In this document: positions 58,305-64,000 of the stretch, piece by piece
Layout: every line of letters begins with the position of its first letter
Numbering within the stretch: the first letter of the stretch is position 1
NCBI GenBank assembly: GCA_018417955.1
Contig: JACTVC010000029.1
Span: 186,001-250,000 of the forward strand
Reading direction: 5' to 3'
Origin: Laccaria trichodermophora
Lineage: Eukaryota > Basidiomycota > Agaricomycetes > Agaricales > Hydnangiaceae
Length of the DNA stretch: 64,000 nucleotides
Notes under the pieces: model-generated
The model's input: only the letters and a program-made list of their open reading frames with translations
What the model was told of the DNA's origin: nothing
The model's database searches: none
Translations under genes and position numbers: made by a program

Positions 58305-59782
58305 ATGGCGTCCGTGGTACTAGCCTCGATACACTCGCTCCCCGTTGAAATCCTCTTCGCTATCTTCAAACTTGTGAGTCCTCCTTATTGAAACTTTTCT
58401 AACCTCCGGCTTAACACATCTGGGCCCAACAGCTTGGCCTTCACCATTTTTCCACAAATCTAGATCCTCAAGATGAACAATCACACCGCTTTTTCCTCCA
58501 AATTCGCGGCGTCTGCAGATTATTCGACGATCTCATCTCTCCTTTTCTCTTTGACCACATTACTCTCCGCGTCGACCCAGATGGGCTTCGCTTCAAGCCC
58601 CCTGTGTGGCAGTTGGCATGCGGGAGAGCCCGATTATGTGGTTGGGTGAAATACCTCCACATCGTCTCTTCTCCCGCATCGTGCTTTGCCCCTGAACGAG
58701 TTAAAAAACTTGACTCAAACGAAAGGGCACTGCTTAAACAAGATTTGGAACAGTATTTCACACCCGCCGTCGCGGCCATGAAGGGATTAATATCATTCAA
58801 GTGCGTTCTTTTCCACGCACTTTTCAATATGCGCTGATCTTCTACTTTTGTAGGTGGTCCCTCACTCAGGACCTCTCGGCCCCACAACACTTTCAAGCCG
58901 CGATCACAAGGGCATTGGTCGACCTCCCGTCGCTTACCGACCTCAATCTCGGTTTCTCCAGAGAGTTGACCCCCAGCGCCGTGCTCGACTCGCGCTGGAC
59001 TGTCCCGTGTCGTCCGAATCTCACCATGATCAGCGCCAGCATTCGACATCTCACCAAGCTGCATTTCCGTTTGCATCCCCACCTCTATCCCGAGGTCTGG
59101 GTTGAACTACTCTCTCTTCGCGTTCAATTGACGGACATTGCGGTCGACAGCTTCAGTGAAACCCTTCTTCAGTATCTCGGATCGTACAACGGATTGCAAT
59201 CCTTTTCCTTGAAGTACGCACGTCCCGTGTCTCTTATCCCTCAATCCGTCGCTCGTGGATTATTTGACGCGCTTGGTAACCACAAAGATACTCTTTCCGT
59301 GCTCCTGTTACCGCATTTTGGCGGGCTTCCCCTGCCATGGTGGACGCTGCAGGCCAATGCAGCGGCATTGGTCACTTTAACACACCTTCGGTACCTCTCA
59401 TTAAGTGTGATTATTCGCGATCTGAGTCGAGCAGAAAGCGGCGTGGTAAGCAGTATGTTTTTTCATAGCGATCTCATGATTTTGAATTGATCAACAGACC
59501 CGTGAACTGGAACTTGTGTCTAAAATAAAGTCCCTGGAACATTACTCCATCAATGAATGCGAATTCGCTTCTATGGGCCGTCAAGAAACTGTATCAAATG
59601 TTCTCGCCTGCTTGGATCTGACTGATTTCGCGCATACTCCTTCACGCATATCCGTCCACAAATCATTTTTCACTCGGTATTTCCGCTTGGAGACCTTTCG
59701 AGACAAAGACGGTGGAGAGAAGAAGAGATATAGCTTCTGTAATAGTTTATGGGAGCTTCCCTCAACGGAAAATCTCTGTTGA
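58305..59782 (+). CDS. F-box-like protein
   Basis: Four exons: 58305-58373, 58433-58800, 58854-59445 and 59498-59782, together 1,314 nt (437 residues), introns 52-59 nt with GT-AG ends. The N-terminus has S-L-P-V-E-I-L-F-A-I-F at residues 11-21, the core of an F-box, split from its second half by intron 1. V-C-R-L-F-D-D-L and L-F-D-H-I-T-L follow, the usual continuation in mushroom F-box proteins. The rest has Leu-rich segments (L-P-S-L-T-D-L-N-L; L-R-Y-L-S-L-S-V) as in substrate-binding leucine-rich repeats. It would link a substrate to an SCF ubiquitin ligase. F-box families are greatly expanded in Agaricomycetes, so the target cannot be guessed. Confidence 0.88.
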
Positions 59783-59874
59783 AGCTCAGTCTCAATCCAA
59801 ACATCATGTATCCGTGCTCTAACTATGAAAGTTTTCCGAGACTGCGCTCGCAAGAAATGTAAGATAAAGTCCGA

Positions 59875-60686
59875 CTACAAAACCTTTTGTTTCGTCCCAT
59901 GCACCAGCCTCTCAACTTCGGTAATCCACACCCTCAGCTCGCTTCCCCACCCGCCAATCCTCCGCATCCGCCTACGCTCAACGTCTGTACCCTCAACAAT
60001 CCCGATCTCGGCCATTCTAGCTATATTCTTGCGTCGGTTCGCCCAGTGATTACTCAGGCACCACCAGAGGATACTGTCCCTCGAGAAAAACACACTCTGG
60101 ATGGTTTCACCGCATCCTGGGCTGCATGGATCGCCTAGGTTGAAAAGACGCAGCATAGTGCGGATGATGATCCGCGGGAAGTACAATAAAAGAGGCGGGT
60201 CAACCCCTACCGTACAAAAAGGAAATCAGTGGGAAAGTATTTCGAATAGAACTGAAAGAAACAGATGACTCACAGATGACGTCCGTGGCTTGCTCCTGAG
60301 CGACTAGCCCTCCTTGTCGAGTATATTCGCCATCAACGACCCAGCCCCGTTCGCATTGACCCAAAGCCGCCCGTATTTTCTCCTCAAACTCATCCTTTGG
60401 CGTTTCTTTCCATCCTGGTTGCCAGAACAGGCGGTCCAGAGATATATGTGGCACCCCCAGGATGTTTGCTATTTTGATGCCTGTTGTGGTCTGCACATGA
60501 CGTACAGCGGAATACTTGAGAAAGCAGTGGTGCTGTACTTGCCTTACCAGAACCTGGGCAAAAAATGAGGTTGAATGGCGATCGAGGAACAAGGGGGTTC
60601 GACTCACCACTGTTGCCGACCACGTGGACGCGGTATCGACCTTGTCCGTCACCCAAAAGGGCGGGGTATGTGGAGGTCTTCGACAT
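59875..60686 (-). CDS. P-loop NTPase of the adenylate-kinase-like type
   Basis: Four exons: 60686-60608, 60553-60543, 60490-60274 and 60206-59875, total 639 nt (212 residues). The 11-nt second exon completes the Walker A G-N-S-G-S-G-K-T-T. Intron 2 begins with GC (GCAAGTACAG), a classical GC-AG intron. Further motifs: P-H-I-S-L-D-R-L-F-W (substrate-side Asp), W-V-V-D-G-E-Y (core strand 3), and an Arg-rich segment before the end. Bacterial and fungal proteins of this pattern are small kinases, often annotated as topology-modulation or FlaR-like proteins; the substrate is not known. It is convergent with the F-box gene, 92 bp between the two stops. No defect found. Confidence 0.85.
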
Positions 60687-60883
60687 TACAGGTTTGGAGG
60701 GGTGGAAACCGTGTTAGAGAGCAGTAGAAAGCATGCTATGGTTGCCGGAGTCATGCTGAGGTGTCGGTTCCGTACATCAAACTTTGGTTGATCCGAGTCG
60801 AGGCAAAGTGAAATCTTGGTGAAATCGCACCATTACATATTATGATGAGTGGAAATTCCGTCCACAAAGACACCTGTGTGGGG

Positions 60884-61935
60884 GGTCACCGGTCACCCCC
60901 AGTGAAAACCGGCTCTGCAAGTTTCCACGAGAATGTGCGAATATCGGCTGAAATCGGCGAAATCGGCGATGATCCGCTGCGGCCCGCAATGTTTCTGCAC
61001 CTGCTCCGTTGAACGACATCATTCTGGACTCGACTCTAAATTCTTTCCCCAAATTCTACTAGCTGAGCGCGACTATATATCTCAGAGCGCTATCAAATTG
61101 CCTTTATTCCTTCTTTCTTCCCGCCCCCCCACCATCTCCCCCAATCCATCTCCTCACACTTCGCACCATTCTGCCCACTGGCATTCCTCTCGTTAACGTA
61201 CGTGAACAGAGTTGTCAACCTATAGGCTCCAGAGTTCAAATGACTGGTCTCACTGGGTACAAGGAAGTGTGTCCGTTACCAGAACTTCGGTAAGTGACTT
61301 CCTGTCCTTGTACCATGTCGTCTAAGTGACCATTTTCGGCGCATATATGCGCCTTCTGCAGAGTATTCTATGGCCAAGGACAAGTTGTGAGTGCGTTTTG
61401 GCATCCATTTGGTGTCGCGTGTCTGATAAATACCCAGCGGCTCGAAATTTCTATTTACTCCCCCATCCACAATGCCAACACAATGCCGACCCCGACATCG
61501 ATACATCTGTCTCTCAGACGTGTGCACAAGCGGATGGGTGGAAGTGGGTGTGAGACGGCGATTAGTTAAGGTTCCGTTCCAGGGATAGATGTCGTGTCGT
61601 GGGGGTCTTGGGTATATAGCAGCCAGAAATTCGCAGATATTCACAGGAAATTGTATATTATATATGAAGCAATTCAAAAAAATTCTACCTACAAGTGAGG
61701 ACTGAGAAACGCAGATGGGAGCAGACCAGAAGGGGTAGCCGCCGAAATATTCACAATCGACGCCGTAGTTCGTCAAAAAGGGGCAGACAGTTGCGGAAAA
61801 AAATCCGCAAAAGGGACAAAATCCCATTCTACCTGCACCTTTCTGCTCTGCCGACGATCTCCGATATCTGCCGGGAATCTGCAGATAATTGCGGCTGGTA
61901 ACAGAGCCGGTTTTCACTGGGGGTCACCGGTCACC
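60884..61935. mobile_element. 1.05 kb inverted-repeat element, non-autonomous
   Basis: 34-bp ends at 60884-60917 and 61902-61935 are inverted copies with two mismatches; the shared inner part reads CCCCCAGTGAAAACCGGCTC. Both subterminal regions carry related words (CGATATCTGC, AATCGGCG). The 213-codon minus-strand frame inside (61917-61276) has no motif and starts within the right arm, so it is not taken as a gene. No target duplication was recognised. Confidence 0.65.
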
Positions 61936-62196
61936 AATGTATTTTTCCGGTCAAGACATCATAATTTTACACGTTCAAAGTGTTCCATCATGTGAAGCAA
62001 CCACTTGCCACCAGCTGCGTCGAGAAACTTGTCGACTAGGAATCACTCTTGTGTCTTGACTTATAAGCGCCGAGCATCCTATCTGCCATAGGCCCATAGT
62101 AGGGCGTAAGATATATACATCGTTCATGCAGAGCTTGCAGGACATTTATAATAATAGTACAATTCAGTTGGACTTCACCAGTGATAGTTGTCATCT
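61936..62196. other. Intergenic, no gene seen
   Basis: Spacer between the inverted-repeat element and the stop of the membrane protein gene. Confidence 0.4.
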
Positions 62197-63394
62197 TCAC
62201 GCGGTCGCATCAATTGCCCCGCTTCGAACATCTGTCCGATTTTCAGGCTTCGCCTGCAATTCGACCTCCTGTAGGGCAGGCGAAGACGGCAACTGCATGC
62301 CCATGCTCCATCTCCGACTCCTCCCATCCTCAGCCGTCGGCGATGGAGGGTACATGGGCGGCGAAACCCAAGGAATACTCCTCACCATCGTATGCGGAGG
62401 ATACAATGCAGAACTATGCGGCGTGGCGGATAAATAGAATCCCTTGTGCTCCTCAATGATCGAAGGCGTACTTCCGCCCGAAGCTATCTCGAGCTCGTTT
62501 GGTGAGGAGAGACCCCGGCGTCGGCGGTAGCACGTTTGGATGCCGTTCTCTGAGAAGACGAGGAGCCAGGCGACGCCGCAGATGAAGAGGAAGACAACGA
62601 CGCAGGTAACGATCAGGGCAGTGTTCAAAGCACCTGATATTCGCCGAGTCTTCGATAGAGAGGCCGATGATGGGGTGGAGGTGCGTATGGGAGAGGCGGT
62701 TGTGGTGGTGGAGCCCGATGAGGTGACGATGAGGTTCGGAGTGGAAAAATGGGGAGGGTTAGGCGACGTTACGACCGGCGGAAGATCTTCTGGTTCTAAA
62801 ATAGTGTACCTGGATTGGAGATAGCTGGGTTACTCGCCAGGAGACTTAAGACAGAAATTTGAGACCCACATGAACCTGTCAAATACAGAAGAGGATTGGC
62901 CCTCCGCGACCGATACCTGAACAGTGTGAAGCGTGTTTCCCAAACCAACAACTGACGCGATGACCTCTGATTTTACCGTGGCTGGTCCTCCTGATGTTCC
63001 CGTGCCATTAACATGAGAATGGTCCGTGAGGTCGAAACGAACAATAGGCCCTGCATCAAGCATTAGGCCGGAAGAGCGTTCGTACGGCCAAAGAGGCGCT
63101 AAAAAGTAGATAGCAACGCCTGAACAACAGGATGAGCGACGCCATCTGAGAAATGATAACGGATAACGAACCTGTAAAACTGAACGTTGCTGTCCCGTTG
63201 GGCGTCGTTGTAACCATGCAAAACCGTCCAGGGTTGACGTCTCCTATTGTAACATTGGACCATCCTGCCTGAGGAGAGTAAACGATAGCGGGATTCTGAC
63301 TGTCAACAGTGATATTCCGAAACCCATGCACAGCCTGGGGAAGGAGAAAGAGAGAAAATAGAATAACAAGGTAGGTCAGATGCGGAGGAAACAT
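62197..63394 (-). CDS. Single-pass membrane protein with signal peptide
   Basis: Three exons: 63394-63172, 63119-62870 and 62809-62197, 1,086 nt (361 residues). The first 24 residues form a signal peptide (hydrophobic L-V-I-L-F-S-L-F-L-L). The outer part has many N-x-S/T sites (N-I-T, N-V-T, N-G-T) and a compact beta-rich look, followed by a Ser/Thr/Pro stalk. One membrane helix (A-L-I-V-T-C-V-V-V-F-L-F-I-C-G-V) leads into a basic stretch (C-Y-R-R-R-R) and a cytoplasmic tail rich in Ser and Pro. This is the common layout of basidiomycete type I surface proteins. I do not recognise the family, and a sensor or adhesion role is inference only. Confidence 0.85.
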
Positions 63395-63717
63395 GATAGT
63401 GGAAGAGAGGCTTACGTTAAGTCTCGTTTAAATGTGTCCCGTCCTGCATTCTCCTTTCCTAAGGATCTGACGAAGATCCAGTTTATTTTTGGCACCAAGC
63501 ATTCGTGATTTTGAAAGTGGCATGACGATCCGCGATAATTCAACAACTGCGTTTAAAGACGGTACCCTCAGTTTTTGTCAGGGAGAGAGACTCGTTGCAG
63601 GAAGAGAGTGCAAACATCAGCAAAACCTGGGTGAGCTAGGCAGCACGTGGCAGGGCTGTGTAGTGCCATAGCACCATAGAAAGGGGTATCACCTTTACAG
63701 TCACCTGCGCGTTCTAT
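63395..63717. other. Upstream region of the membrane protein gene, no gene seen
   Basis: Probably the promoter of the minus-strand membrane protein gene; no element identified. Confidence 0.35.
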
Positions 63718-63841
63718 GCAGCTCTACATAGAAATGCACAGCCACTACACAGCACTCCCTAGAATCTCAGAGCAGATCTGCAGCCATTCATAGAAACACA
63801 TAGCCACTTCATAGTGCTCCCTAGAATTACAGAGCAGATCT
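63718..63841. repeat. Two tandem 62-bp units
   Basis: 63718-63779 and 63780-63841 are diverged direct copies. Both end in CAGAGCAGATCT and contain CTCCCTAGAAT; a third copy begins with GCAGCC at 63842 and stops. Confidence 0.8.
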
Positions 63842-64000
63842 GCAGCCCTCAGTAGCGACCCCTGGGGTCTGCAGATTCCTAGAGGGGGGGCATACATTCT
63901 GCTCATTTTAATACCATATTGCATGATTTTTACACAGAACTTGTGTTACGAAAAAATAAGTTTATTGTCTGCACTACTACATTATACAAGATATCCTAAT
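63842..64000. other. End of window, no gene seen
   Basis: Partial third repeat start, then AT-rich sequence to the end. Confidence 0.4.

Noticed and set aside
61276..61917. 213-codon minus-strand frame
   Set aside because: Starts inside the terminal repeat of the 1.05 kb element and has no domain; treated as chance.

Overview
The window looks like nuclear DNA of a mushroom-forming basidiomycete (Agaricomycetes). Genes carry many short GT-AG introns of about 50-60 nt, two reach Agaricomycete-typical NLR architectures (NACHT-ankyrin and NB-ARC-TPR), and there are an F-box gene, a small secreted Cys-rich gene and a very transposon-rich AT-richer core. No bacterial or organellar signal is seen. 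No database was available; all family names come from motifs read by eye.

Layout. 0.9-5.2 kb: a NACHT-ankyrin NLR on the minus strand. 5.2-11.2 kb: GC-richer sequence with no assignable gene. 11.27-13.82 kb: an intact 17-exon sugar transporter on the plus strand. 14.8-44.8 kb: a transposon island. Its backbone is two divergent copies of one large element type, here TE1 (minus strand, 28.3 down to 14.8 kb) and TE2 (plus strand, 34.4-40.1 kb). Each encodes a zinc-ribbon region, an RNase-H-like acidic (D...D) core and a WRN-type 3'-5' exonuclease in one polypeptide. TE1 was split by a small inverted-repeat element (X, about 0.85 kb net), and X was itself hit by a Ty1/copia element (15775-20519, identical LTRs except one base) and by a 2.5 kb inverted-repeat element (Y). 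TE2 was split by a 1.44 kb element (Z) with a 7-bp target duplication. Between TE1 and TE2 lie a tRNA-Asn-like gene, a copia LTR plus primer-binding site, a MITE and a nearly complete hAT transposon (29577-34231, 8-bp duplication CATCAGAC). 40.1-45.5 kb holds non-coding repeats and a Harbinger-like remnant.

45.57-48.76 kb: an NB-ARC/TPR NLR with about 13 near-identical 126-bp repeats. 48.8-53.4 kb: no assignable gene. 53.47 kb: a 63-residue secreted Cys-rich protein. 54.4-55.6 kb: a P-loop GTPase with a coiled-coil tail. 58.3-59.8 kb: an F-box protein. 59.9-60.7 kb: a kinase-like P-loop NTPase. 60.9-61.9 kb: a 1.05 kb inverted-repeat element. 62.2-63.4 kb: a single-pass membrane protein.

Three themes connect the window. 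First, every in-frame stop that I placed in the decayed transposons (20 of them) can be made by one C-to-T change, and 16 are TGA where CGA would restore the frame; host genes show none. Second, the two NLRs flank the transposon island and both carry highly homogeneous repeat arrays, as expected of fast-evolving recognition domains. Third, three unrelated P-loop genes have their Walker A motif on micro-exons of 11-25 nt.
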